Below, piece by piece: positions 7,979 to 15,437 of a stretch of DNA of 38,705 nucleotides. Each line of letters starts with the position of its first letter. Position 1 is the first letter of the stretch. The notes beneath the pieces were generated by a model, which was not told the DNA's origin, searched no databases, and worked only from the letters and a program-made list of their open reading frames with translations. The stretch comes from Clostridiales bacterium (GTDB lineage: Bacteria > Bacillota > Clostridia > Oscillospirales > Oscillospiraceae): assembly GCA_022775085.1 (NCBI GenBank), contig JALFJQ010000032.1, positions 1-38,705 on the forward strand, given 5' to 3'. The translations under genes and the position numbers were made by a program.

Positions 7979-8064
7979 CTATCTACCCTGCTTTGTCAAA
8001 TAATGAACGGCGGATATTGGGACAAACTGTTTGCAGAAAAATAGCGGCTTTCCCTTTTTCTCTA

Positions 8065-8114
8065 TTGACAAATACCCCATAGGGGTATATAATGCAAATA
8101 CCCCACAGGGGTAT
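8065..8114 (+). promoter_or_regulatory. Copper operon promoter with two CsoR-type operators
   Basis: TTGACA (8065-8070) and TATAAT (8088-8093) have a 17-bp spacer. Two near-identical palindromes, ATACCCCATAGGGGTAT (8072-8088) and ATACCCCACAGGGGTAT (8098-8114), lie in the spacer and over the transcription start. The C-rich/G-rich arms match known CsoR operators, so copper-free CsoR would block this promoter. Confidence 0.92.
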
Positions 8115-8135
8115 CTGTGAAACGGAGGCTGAATC

Positions 8136-8444
8136 ATGGCTGAGAAAGAACTGTGCGGCTGCTGTGGAAAAACAACAGACCGCTCAGAGGATGAACGGAA
8201 AAAGCTGATCCACCGTCTGAACCGGATCGAAGGGCAGATTCGCGGGATTCGTGGGATGGTGGAAAGCGATGCCTACTGCGCCGATATTCTGGTACAGTCC
8301 GCTGCCGTGAACGCTGCGGTCAATGCCTTTAATAAAGAACTGCTGGCAAGCCACATTCGGGGCTGTGTCGCCAGAGATATTCGGGAGGGCAAGGACGAAG
8401 TCATCGACGAGCTGGTTGCGACACTGCAAAAGCTGATGAAATAA
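8136..8444 (+). CDS. csoR: CsoR copper-sensing repressor
   Basis: A 102-aa all-helical repressor of the CsoR/RcnR/FrmR family. The copper ligands of CsoR are conserved: Cys48, His73 and Cys77 (in DAYCADIL and SHIRGC). The N-terminus adds CGCC (residues 7-10), possibly an extra metal or thiol site. RLNRIEGQIRGI (27-38) is the family signature helix. GGAGG precedes the ATG. Copper binding should release it from the two operators just upstream and induce itself and the copper ATPase that follows after 22 bp. Confidence 0.93.
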   Translation: MAEKELCGCCGKTTDRSEDERKKLIHRLNRIEGQIRGIRGMVESDAYCADILVQSAAVNAAVNAFNKELLASHIRGCVARDIREGKDEVIDELVATLQKLMK

Positions 8445-8466
8445 AAGGAGGTTTTGAATTTCGGTT

Positions 8467-10989
8467 ATGGAGCAATATAATGTAACAGGCATGAGCTGCG
8501 CCGCCTGCTCTGCCCGGGTGGAAAAGGCGGTATTGGGCGTAAAGGGCGTCACCTCCTGCTCGGTGAGCCTGCTGACCAATTCCATGGGCGTGGAGGGAAC
8601 CGCTTCCGCCGAGGAGATCATTGCGGCGGTTCAGAATGCCGGGTACGGCGCGTCCGCGAAAAAAGGAAGCAGGGCCGCACAGCCTGCTTCCAATGAGGAG
8701 GCGTTGAAGGACAGGGAAACCCCCGCGCTTAAAAAGCGTCTCTTCGCGTCTCTCGGCTTCTGGCTCGCATTGATGTATTTTTCTATGGGGCACATGCTGT
8801 GGGGCTGGCCGCTGCCACCGTTTTTTAACGGCAACCATGTAGCCATGGGACTTTTGCAGCTGTTGCTGACGGTAATCATCATGGTCATCAATCAGAAGTT
8901 CTTCATCAGCGGCTTCAAGAGCCTGTGGCACCGTGCACCCAACATGGACGCTTTGGTTGCGCTGGGTTCTGCCGCAGCCTTTGTTTACAGCACCTTCGCC
9001 CTGTTTGCCATGACAGATGCCCAGGTTAAGGGGCAGATGGATGCGGTCATGGTCTATATGGACGAATTCTACTTTGAGTCCGCCGCCACGATTCTGACTC
9101 TGATTACCCTGGGCAAAATGCTGGAAGCCCGTTCCAAAGGAAAAACCACGGACGCTCTGAAGGGCCTCATGAAACTGGCACCCAAAACCGCAACCCTTCT
9201 CCGGGACGGCGTGGAAACGACCGTGCCCATTGAACAGGTGGCAAAAGGCGACATTTTTGTGGTGCGCCCCGGCGAAAATATCCCTGTAGACGGAATTGTC
9301 TGCGAGGGAAACAGTGCGGTGGATGAATCCACCCTGACAGGCGAGAGCATCCCGGTGGACAAGATGGCAGGAAGCTCGGTTTCCGCCGGAACACTGAACC
9401 AGTCCGGCTTCCTCCGCTGCGAGGCCACAAGAGTCGGCGAGGATACAACCCTCTCCCAGATTATTCAGATGGTCAGTGATGCCGCCGCTACGAAAGCTCC
9501 CATTGCCAAGGTGGCGGACAAGGTGTCCGGCGTCTTTGTTCCGACTGTTATCTCCATTGCGGTGGTAACGGTCATTGTGTGGCTCCTTCTCGGTCAGACA
9601 GTAGGCTTTGCTCTGGCACGGGGCATTGCTGTGCTGGTAATCAGCTGTCCCTGCGCATTGGGCCTCGCTACCCCGGTTGCCATCATGGTTGGCAACGGAA
9701 TGGGCGCGAAGAACGGCATTCTGTTCAAGACGGCTGTGTCTTTGGAAGAAACCGGAAAGGCACAGATTGTGGCGCTGGACAAAACCGGGACCATCACCCA
9801 GGGTCAGCCGAAGGTCACAGATATTCTGCCCGCGGAGGGTGTGGACGAAAAGGAACTGCTTTCCCTGGCCTATGCGCTGGAAAAGAAAAGCGAGCACCCC
9901 CTGGCACGGGCCATTCATCGCAGAGCTGAGGAGGACGGCCTGACGGCAGCCGAGGTCGAACAGTTCCAGGCGCTTCCCGGCAACGGACTGACCGCACAGC
10001 TAAATGGTTCTGCCCTGCTGGGCGGCAGCTGCCAGTTTATCAGCGGACAGATTTCCGTTTCTGAAGCCATGAAAGCCAGATCGGAAAAGCTGTCCGAGGA
10101 AGGAAAAACACCGCTGTTCTTCGCCCGGGACGGCAAGCTCTGCGGTATCATCGCCGTAGCGGATACCATCAAGGAGGACAGCCCCGAGGCGATTGCGCAG
10201 ATGCGGAACATGGGCATCCATGTGGTGATGCTCACCGGTGACAACCAGCGCACGGCGAACGCCATTGGCGCAAAGGTCGGCGTGGATGAAGTGATTGCAG
10301 GCGTTCTTCCCGATGGAAAGGAAAGCGTGATTCGAAAATTGCAGCGCAGCGGAAAGGTTATCATGGTTGGCGACGGAATCAACGATGCCCCCGCTCTGAC
10401 CAGTGCCGACATCGGCATTGCCATCGGCGCCGGCGCGGACGTTGCCATCGACGCGGCAGATGTGGTGCTGATGAAAAGCAGTCTGTCTGATGTGCCTGCG
10501 GCAATCCGACTGAGCCGCGCGACCCTGCGCAACATCCATGAAAACCTGTTCTGGGCGTTTATCTACAACACCATCGGCATTCCTCTGGCGGCAGGCGTTT
10601 TCATCCCATTGCTGGGCTGGCAGTTGAACCCAATGTTCGCCGCGGCAGCCATGAGCTTATCCAGCTTCAGTGTCGTCACCAACGCGCTGCGCCTGAATTT
10701 CTTCCGGATGCATGACCCCAAACGGGATCATAAAATCAAAAATAAATTGAAAGCAAAAACCGAAAAGGAGACAAAACCCATGAAAAAGACACTGAAAATT
10801 GAAGGTATGATGTGCGGTCACTGCGAAATGCACACCAAGAAGGCGCTGGAGGCCGTTGACGGCGTAGCTTCCGCCGAGGTCAGCCACAAGACCGGAACCG
10901 CAGTTGTGACTCTGGAGAAGGAAGTCGCAAACGAAGTGCTCAAGAAGGCTGTTGCCGACCAGGGCTACAAAGTCACCGACATTTGCTGA
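8467..10989 (+). CDS. copA: Copper-exporting P-type ATPase with C-terminal CopZ-like domain
   Basis: An 840-aa P1B-type ATPase that pumps Cu(I) out of the cell. In order: N-terminal metal-binding domain with GMSCAAC (C11, C14), membrane helices, TGES actuator motif, the channel motif CPC (394-396), phosphorylation loop DKTGT (D438), MVGDGINDAPAL hinge, the last helices, a Lys-rich linker (about 748-771) and a second metal-binding domain with GMMCGHC (C783, C786). The C-terminal domain is unusual for CopA and equals a whole CopZ chaperone; it is preceded by its own AAGGAG and an in-frame ATG. The ATG at 8467 sits 15 bases after GGAGG, longer than ideal, but no better start is seen. Confidence 0.95.
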   Translation: MEQYNVTGMSCAACSARVEKAVLGVKGVTSCSVSLLTNSMGVEGTASAEEIIAAVQNAGYGASAKKGSRAAQPASNEEALKDRETPALKKRLFASLGFWLALMYFSMGHMLWGWPLPPFFNGNHVAMGLLQLLLTVIIMVINQKFFISGFKSLWHRAPNMDALVALGSAAAFVYSTFALFAMTDAQVKGQMDAVMVYMDEFYFESAATILTLITLGKMLEARSKGKTTDALKGLMKLAPKTATLLRDGVETTVPIEQVAKGDIFVVRPGENIPVDGIVCEGNSAVDESTLTGESIPVDKMAGSSVSAGTLNQSGFLRCEATRVGEDTTLSQIIQMVSDAAATKAPIAKVADKVSGVFVPTVISIAVVTVIVWLLLGQTVGFALARGIAVLVISCPCALGLATPVAIMVGNGMGAKNGILFKTAVSLEETGKAQIVALDKTGTITQGQPKVTDILPAEGVDEKELLSLAYALEKKSEHPLARAIHRRAEEDGLTAAEVEQFQALPGNGLTAQLNGSALLGGSCQFISGQISVSEAMKARSEKLSEEGKTPLFFARDGKLCGIIAVADTIKEDSPEAIAQMRNMGIHVVMLTGDNQRTANAIGAKVGVDEVIAGVLPDGKESVIRKLQRSGKVIMVGDGINDAPALTSADIGIAIGAGADVAIDAADVVLMKSSLSDVPAAIRLSRATLRNIHENLFWAFIYNTIGIPLAAGVFIPLLGWQLNPMFAAAAMSLSSFSVVTNALRLNFFRMHDPKRDHKIKNKLKAKTEKETKPMKKTLKIEGMMCGHCEMHTKKALEAVDGVASAEVSHKTGTAVVTLEKEVANEVLKKAVADQGYKVTDIC
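10780..10989 (+). CDS. copZ: Possible internal copZ: copper chaperone made from within copA
   Basis: ATG 10780 is in frame with copA and lies nine bases after AAGGAG (10765-10770). The product would be a 69-aa heavy-metal-associated domain with GMMCGHC, the full length of a free CopZ copper chaperone. It may therefore be made separately by internal initiation as well as tethered to the pump. Alternatively the ribosome-like sequence is a relic of a former separate copZ gene whose stop-start junction with copA was lost. Confidence 0.4.
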   Translation: MKKTLKIEGMMCGHCEMHTKKALEAVDGVASAEVSHKTGTAVVTLEKEVANEVLKKAVADQGYKVTDIC

Positions 10990-10993
10990 TACG

Positions 10994-11055
10994 ATTTCTC
11001 GATAAAACGGTTTATACCATTTTATCCTGCGAATTCTTCGCAGGCGGCGAGAAAT
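10994..11055. repeat. Three-way-junction-forming inverted repeat after copA
   Basis: An outer 8-bp stem ATTTCTCG/CGAGAAAT (10994-11001 and 11048-11055) encloses two adjacent hairpins: ATAAAA-c-GGT-ttat-ACC-a-TTTTAT (11002-11025) and CCTGCGAA-ttc-TTCGCAGG (11026-11044). A run of six T follows at 11068-11073. It could be a structured 3' end or a mobile palindromic repeat. Confidence 0.5.
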
Positions 11056-11099
11056 GAATTGACTGCGTTTTTTCGCGGCCCCATACAACGGTTATTCAA

Positions 11100-11156
11100 G
11101 GCAGCACCGCGCAATTGCGTCTGCGGATCTCTGCGGACCTTTTGTGCGGTGTTGTC
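11100..11156. repeat. Imperfect palindromic repeat, second copy of the GGCA-ACCGC-CAA type
   Basis: The arms AGCACCGCGCAA and TTGTGCGGTGTT pair imperfectly around a GC-rich middle. The ends resemble those of the element at 3288-3352. Confidence 0.5.
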
Positions 11157-11175
11157 TTAATCGTTATACGAAAAA

Positions 11176-11344
11176 CCAGGGAAGCTCTGATTAAATCGGC
11201 AAGAACTGGCGGCAGAAGATTTTGGCTCAGCCGAAAGTTCTGAAAGTGGAGGAATACTGTATGTATTTCCCACTTTCAGAACTGAACGGATGGGGCAAAA
11301 GATTCGCCGACCAGCCGCAGACGATTTATTCAGAGGTTCCCTAG
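11176..11344. mobile_element. MITE-like element, 169 bp, 23-bp imperfect terminal inverted repeats
   Basis: The ends CCAGGGAAGCTCTGATTAAA and the complement of the right end match at 20 of 23 positions over the full terminal repeat. The centre is a near-perfect palindrome (AGTTCTGAAAGTGG...CCACTTTCAGAACT arms around TGTA), so the whole element can fold into one long hairpin. It encodes nothing. It ends 6 bp before the arsR operator. Confidence 0.65.
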
Positions 11345-11350
11345 TAGACG

Positions 11351-11403
11351 TTTACGATGCGCATCATAAACATATTGACTTTTTTGAATTTATTGCATAT
11401 ACT
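11351..11403 (+). promoter_or_regulatory. arsR promoter with adjacent palindromic operator
   Basis: A 20-bp palindrome with one mismatched pair (TTTACGATGCGCATCATAAA, 11351-11370) directly precedes TTGACT (11375-11380); TATACT (11398-11403) follows after a 17-bp spacer. The position fits an ArsR-family operator. Confidence 0.8.
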
Positions 11404-11420
11404 ACAGACACGTTGATTGA

Positions 11421-11747
11421 ATGTGTGGTGAGAAGATGACATCGTTAAATAAAGAAACCGCCAAAGTGTTTAAGGCCTTTTGCGATGAAAACCGGCTTCA
11501 AATTCTGGAACTGCTCCGCGGCGGGGAGAAGTGTGCCTGTCGTCTTCTGGAGGAAATGAGCATCAGTCAGCCCACCCTGTCCCACCATATGAAGATTCTC
11601 TGCGATTCCGGCATCGTCCTGGGCCGCAAGGAGGGCAAGTGGATGCACTACCGCATTTCTCCCGAAGGCGTTCAGATTGCGAAGGAATACCTGAATGGTT
11701 TGACCGATGTCACGCCCATTGAGGAAAGCAAGCCGTGCTGTGAATGA
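11421..11747 (+). CDS. arsR: ArsR/SmtB-family repressor
   Basis: A 108-aa winged-helix metalloid sensor. The HTH SQPTLSHHMKILCDSGIV (49-66) is typical. A Cys pair at EKCACRLLEE (C38, C40) corresponds to the ELCVCDL arsenic site of classical ArsR, and a terminal CC (106-107) may add ligands. Arsenite binding should release it from the palindrome upstream. ATG 11436 (MTSLNKE) is an alternative start: GGTGAG precedes it, but only by three bases, while ATG 11421 has no clear ribosome site. The permease follows 76 bp downstream, then a Cys-rich protein and arsC. Confidence 0.88.
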   Translation: MCGEKMTSLNKETAKVFKAFCDENRLQILELLRGGEKCACRLLEEMSISQPTLSHHMKILCDSGIVLGRKEGKWMHYRISPEGVQIAKEYLNGLTDVTPIEESKPCCE

Positions 11748-11774
11748 ATCCATATCCGGCACGGCAAACATTGC

Positions 11775-11804
11775 TGGTAAAAATCGATAAATTTCTATTT
11801 ACCA
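11775..11804. promoter_or_regulatory. Inverted repeat before the permease gene
   Basis: TGGTAAA (11775-11781) and TTTACCA (11798-11804) form perfect 7-bp arms 16 bp apart, just upstream of the AAAGGGG ribosome site of the permease. It may be a second operator or a leader RNA stem; no promoter was identified with it. Confidence 0.3.
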
Positions 11805-11823
11805 ATATGAAAGGGGCTGTTTT

Positions 11824-12825
11824 ATGAATGTTTGGGATTTTATCCAGAATCAGATTCTGGGTATGAAGTGGCTGAACACGGCCATTGGCAAAGGATTATC
11901 TTCCGTAGGGCTGGATACAGCCTCCCGCTTGGGCGGCAGCGTCCAGTTTTTCCTCTACGATGTTATCAAAATCACGGTGCTGCTGTGCTTCCTGATTTTC
12001 CTGATCTCCTACATCCAGAGCTACTTCCCGCCGGAGCGGAGCAAGCGGATTCTGGGGCGGTTTCACGGGCTGTGGGCGAATCTCATTGCTGCGCTGCTGG
12101 GAACAGTGACGCCCTTCTGCTCCTGCTCCTCCATCCCGCTGTTCATCGGCTTTACCAGTGCGGGACTGCCCCTGGGGGTGACCTTTTCCTTCCTGATCTC
12201 CTCCCCCATGGTAGATTTGGGAAGCCTGGTGCTGCTCATGAGCATTTTCGGAGCGAAGGTTGCCGTCATTTATGTGGTGCTGGGGCTGGTTGTTGCCGTA
12301 GTGGGCGGTACGCTGATTGAAAAACTCCACATGGAAAATCATGTGGAGGAGTTTATCCGCCGTGCTAAGGGTGGCGTGGACATTGAAGCACCCGACCTGA
12401 CGGTGAAGGATCGCCTGATCTACGCAAAAGAACAGGTTGCGGAAACATTCAAAAAGGTGTTCCCCTATATTCTCATCGGCGTGGGCATCGGCGCGGTGAT
12501 TCACAACTGGATTCCCGAAAGCTGGATTCAGAATATCCTGGGCAGCCGCAATCCCTTTGGCGTGATTCTGGCGGTGATTGTGGGTGTTCCCATGTACGCC
12601 GACATTTTCGGCACCATTCCCGTGGCGGAGGCCCTTCTTGCCAAGGGCGCGCTTTTGGGCACCATCCTCAGCTTCATGATGGCGGTTACAACTTTGAGCC
12701 TGCCCTCCATCATCATGCTGCGCAAGGCGGTAAAGCCCAGGCTGCTGGGGCTGTTCGCCGCCATTTGCACCATTGGAATCGTGATCGTCGGTTATTTCTT
12801 TAACGCAATCCAATACTTACTATAG
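11824..12825 (+). CDS. arsP: ArsP-like permease (ArsP_1 family)
   Basis: A 333-aa membrane protein with about 8-10 helices. The hallmark is the Cys motif TPFCSCSSIPLF (about residues 97-108) in the first helical bundle; the second half repeats the fold with GVPMYADIFGTIP. Characterised ArsP proteins export trivalent organoarsenicals; other members of the family are linked to arsenite or metals. Placement between arsR and arsC supports an arsenic role. With the ACR3 pump reduced to a remnant at the end of this operon, it is the only transporter left here. Confidence 0.82.
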   Translation: MNVWDFIQNQILGMKWLNTAIGKGLSSVGLDTASRLGGSVQFFLYDVIKITVLLCFLIFLISYIQSYFPPERSKRILGRFHGLWANLIAALLGTVTPFCSCSSIPLFIGFTSAGLPLGVTFSFLISSPMVDLGSLVLLMSIFGAKVAVIYVVLGLVVAVVGGTLIEKLHMENHVEEFIRRAKGGVDIEAPDLTVKDRLIYAKEQVAETFKKVFPYILIGVGIGAVIHNWIPESWIQNILGSRNPFGVILAVIVGVPMYADIFGTIPVAEALLAKGALLGTILSFMMAVTTLSLPSIIMLRKAVKPRLLGLFAAICTIGIVIVGYFFNAIQYLL

Positions 12826-12836
12826 GAGGAAACAAT

Positions 12837-13232
12837 ATGGCACTGTTCAATTTTGGCAAGAAAAAGGAAGAAGAAAAGAAGTCCTGCTGCTGCGGCAGCA
12901 CCGAACCCAAGGCGGAAGAAAACGCCACCTGCTGCTGTGGTTCTGAATCCAAGGCGGAAAGCACCTGCTGCGGGGCAGCTGTGGATGGCATCTGCTGCAT
13001 CAAGGTTCTCGGCTCCGGCTGCAAGAACTGCCACGCTCTGTGGGAAGCGTCCAAAGCAGCGGTTCAGAATATGGGGCTGAATGTTGATGTCGAATATGTG
13101 ACCGATATGGAAACAATCATGGGCTACGGCGTCATGAGTATGCCCGCTCTGGTTGTCAACGAAAAGGTGGTCTCCATGGGCAAGGTGCTGAAAGCCGCCG
13201 ACGTGGAGAAGCTGCTGCGCAAGCTGGGGTAA
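12837..13232 (+). CDS. Thioredoxin-like protein with Cys-rich N-terminal tail
   Basis: A 131-aa protein. The C-terminal two thirds (about 52-131) is a small thioredoxin fold of the redox-active-disulfide type, with CxxC at GCKNC (C62, C65) and the cis-Pro segment MSMPALVVN. The N-terminal tail is a Lys/Glu-rich linker holding CCC (17-19), CCC (32-34), CC (44-45) and CC (53-54), ten cysteines in all. Such clusters are metal-thiolate ligands, so the tail could bind arsenite or copper while the CxxC reduces ArsC or passes on the metalloid. AGGAGG precedes the ATG. It lies 11 bp after the permease and 4 bp before arsC. Confidence 0.8.
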   Translation: MALFNFGKKKEEEKKSCCCGSTEPKAEENATCCCGSESKAESTCCGAAVDGICCIKVLGSGCKNCHALWEASKAAVQNMGLNVDVEYVTDMETIMGYGVMSMPALVVNEKVVSMGKVLKAADVEKLLRKLG

Positions 13233-13236
13233 GTGT

Positions 13237-13629
13237 ATGCAGAAGGTCGCCTTTATCTGCGTCCACAATTCCTGCCGCAGTCAGATTGCGGAGGCGCTGG
13301 GACGGCATCTGGCCTCCGATGTGTTTGAAAGCTATTCCGCGGGAACGGAAACCAAGCCCCAGATCAATCAAGACGCCGTGCGGCTGATGAAACAGGTTCA
13401 CGGCATCGACATGGAGGCCGAGGGCCAGCACAGCAAGCTCTTGTCCGACATTCCGGCGGTGGATGTGGTCATCACCATGGGCTGCAATGTGGCGTGTCCC
13501 TCCCTGCCCTGCCAATGGCGGGAGGATTGGGGTCTGGAGGACCCAACCGGAAAGCCGGACGAAGTATTTCTGAAAACCATTGCACGAATTGAAGAAAGAA
13601 TTCTGGATTTGAAGGCCAGGCTGGGCTGA
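13237..13629 (+). CDS. arsC: Arsenate reductase, thioredoxin-coupled
   Basis: A 130-aa low-molecular-weight phosphatase-type ArsC that reduces arsenate to arsenite. The phosphate loop CVHNSCR (C8, R14) and the acid EDPTGK (D102) are in place, with further cysteines C83, C87 and C92 in [12 protein letters not shown] as candidates for the relay disulfide. It ends directly at the remnant of an arsenite pump. The adjacent thioredoxin-like protein is a natural reductant. Function depends on an arsenite exporter, which this locus no longer encodes in full. Confidence 0.9.
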   Translation: MQKVAFICVHNSCRSQIAEALGRHLASDVFESYSAGTETKPQINQDAVRLMKQVHGIDMEAEGQHSKLLSDIPAVDVVITMGCNVACPSLPCQWREDWGLEDPTGKPDEVFLKTIARIEERILDLKARLG

Positions 13630-13631
13630 TT

Positions 13632-13781
13632 CAGGAGGAGCTGGCTGTTGCCGTGGCAATCGCCCTGTTCGGCACCACCTCCCCGGCGGCGCTGGTTACT
13701 ACCGTTGGCGTTCTCACCGAAGTGCTGGTGATGCTATTCCTGGTGAAGATTGCAAGCAGGACACAAAGCTGGTTCGCATAG
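13632..13781 (+). pseudogene. acr3: 3' remnant of an ACR3-type arsenite efflux pump
   Basis: In the frame beginning at 13632 the sequence reads [20 protein letters not shown] and on to [13 protein letters not shown] and a TAG stop, which matches the final two helices of ACR3 arsenite permeases (the ELAVAVAIA motif). Only about 49 codons remain, immediately after arsC, so some 300 codons are missing. A deletion seems to have removed everything between the end of arsC and the last sixth of acr3. The following 150 bp (13782-13933) hold no gene that I recognise. Confidence 0.75.
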
Positions 13782-13933
13782 GCGCATCTGGGTCGTCACG
13801 CTGTCTCAACCAGCTCCCACTGTTGCTCTGAAGGCAGAACGCAGCTTCCCATACAACCTTCAAATCTTTTCCCCAAGTGTGGGGTCGCACCTCTCGCAAT
13901 CCAGTCCACAATACGCAATCCTTTTCTTCGTCG

Positions 13934-14677
13934 CTACGTACCCTCTGTTTGATGTTTTTGATGAGAATCTCCGTTTTTGGAGCCGGTATGCCAGGGCCTG
14001 CCGCTGCCATGCCAGCCCCGCTTCTCCCAGTATCCGTAGTCCGGCTCTGAGGGCGGGAAATGCTTATGGGCAAAGCGCATCAGGCAGAACCATGTTTTCG
14101 CCCGGCCATTGAACCCAATCTTGCCGGCGTTTTTCCGAATTTTACCGGCGACCCGGTCAGTCTCTTTGTGAATGCGCCCCAGGATCCATGCCGGGATGTC
14201 GTCAGGCCTTACTGCCTGCACACCGAAGCCCAGCCGGTACACCTTGCGGACGCCCCACATTTCCAGACTGTCGGCCATATCTTTTGCGGTACTTTTCATG
14301 CCCCCTCCGGCGGCGGTGGAGATCACCACCGCCTGTTTTTTTGCCATTTCCGGCCGGGGACGGTGGACGTTCCACCAGGTTCCGAAATGATCGAGAAAAC
14401 TCATCATCTGCCCCGTGGCGTGATAGACATACACGGGGCTTTCCAGAATCAGCAGCTCCGCTTCCAGAATGGCCGCCGCGAGCGGTTCCAGCTTCTGATA
14501 GTGGGGGCAGTGGGTCAGGTCTGTCTGGAAGCAGGTATAGCAGCCAAGGCAAGGCGCATCAAAATCCCGGGGCAGAAAAAATTCCCGAATCTCGCCGCCC
14601 ACCTTCCGGGCCAGCTCCCGGGCCACCATACAGGTACTGCCCGCATGGTTCTGCCCGTGGATGATCACGATTTTCAT
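13934..14677 (-). CDS. Flavodoxin-fold NAD(P)H-dependent oxidoreductase
   Basis: A 247-aa protein of the FMN-reductase/iron-sulfur-flavoprotein superfamily. The FMN phosphate loop is GQNHAGSTCMVAREL (about 8-22); CLGCYTC (about 45-51) sits where related iron-sulfur flavoproteins keep cluster cysteines, and SPVYVYHATGQMMSFLDHFG is the family flavin-binding segment. The C-terminal third is basic and ends in a low-complexity tail. GGAGGTG lies nine bases before ATG 14677, which I prefer to an upstream GTG. It is the last gene of the minus-strand group after the hydrolase and lipoprotein; substrate unknown. Confidence 0.8.
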   Translation of the reverse strand: MKIVIIHGQNHAGSTCMVARELARKVGGEIREFFLPRDFDAPCLGCYTCFQTDLTHCPHYQKLEPLAAAILEAELLILESPVYVYHATGQMMSFLDHFGTWWNVHRPRPEMAKKQAVVISTAAGGGMKSTAKDMADSLEMWGVRKVYRLGFGVQAVRPDDIPAWILGRIHKETDRVAGKIRKNAGKIGFNGRAKTWFCLMRFAHKHFPPSEPDYGYWEKRGWHGSGRPWHTGSKNGDSHQKHQTEGT

Positions 14678-14701
14678 TACGCACACCTCCGATTCCTTCT
14701 G

Positions 14702-15412
14702 TTATCCGTGGTAATCCCCCGTGGCAGAATTCACCGCGACAAAGGGGACGAGCTCACCGCCAACCTCCACATAGACCTGATAGATGCCGTCCCCCAGATC
14801 CTCGTAGTATTCCGGGAGCACGCCGTATTTTGCGAGCAAGTCCTCCGCTAGGGCCTTTTTCCACGGTTCGTCCTCAGTGGCCTTTTCCCAGTTGGACGGG
14901 ATGGGATCCTCCTGATCGCCATACACCCAGTAGATTGTCATATCCTGATAGTCCATTTCCAGCCCGGTTGTTCCATTTTCCGAGGTGATGCGCATATCCC
15001 AGCTTTTGGAGGCCTGCTCTAAATCCGAGGTCAGAAGGGCATGAAGGGTATTGTTCTCTACCGAGTATGTGCCATGCCAGCTCTCCGCGCCGATGTACCA
15101 GCTCATTTCCCCGTTTCCGCGAATTTCCATACTGGCGCCCCACTCTCCATAGCCGGGGAACAGATCGGGAGAATCCGCAAAGGCCGCAAGGTCATTCTTG
15201 CTGTCGTCCAGATGCCAGGGGCCGACAAGTTCGAGATTCAGTGAAACGGGTTCTTCCGTTGCGGCTGTGGTTTCTGCGGCTTCGGTTTCTATCTGTGAGG
15301 TCTGCTGGGTATGGATTTCCTGTGCGCTTGGTACAGGTTCCGTATTTCTGCTACACGCTCCCAAGCTCAAGCACAGGATCATAGCCAGAAGCAGGGCGAT
15401 TCGTCTTTTCAT
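14702..15412 (-). CDS. Lipoprotein of unknown function, 236 aa
   Basis: A signal peptide with lipobox LSLGAC (lipidated Cys20) is followed by a Thr/Glu-rich linker (about 21-55) and a globular region with VGPWHLDDSKNDLAAF and NTLHALLTSDL, which reads like a lipocalin-type or DUF-type beta-rich domain. AAGGAG precedes ATG 15412; upstream in-frame starts would extend beyond the signal peptide. It sits 25 bp after the hydrolase gene and 24 bp before the flavoprotein gene, so all three are probably one transcript. I do not recognise a specific family. Confidence 0.75.
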   Translation of the reverse strand: MKRRIALLLAMILCLSLGACSRNTEPVPSAQEIHTQQTSQIETEAAETTAATEEPVSLNLELVGPWHLDDSKNDLAAFADSPDLFPGYGEWGASMEIRGNGEMSWYIGAESWHGTYSVENNTLHALLTSDLEQASKSWDMRITSENGTTGLEMDYQDMTIYWVYGDQEDPIPSNWEKATEDEPWKKALAEDLLAKYGVLPEYYEDLGDGIYQVYVEVGGELVPFVAVNSATGDYHG

Positions 15413-15437
15413 AATAAAAATCTCCTTTTTCGTAAGG

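Noticed and set aside
8401..9918. Long open frame on the minus strand opposite copA
   Set aside because: It lies antisense to clear P-type ATPase motifs, with a composition typical of a shadow frame (His, Gly and Gln rich) and no ribosome site.
13782..13933. Extra gene between the acr3 remnant and the flavoprotein
   Set aside because: No frame with a start, a ribosome site and family features; the only open frames are shadows of neighbouring genes.
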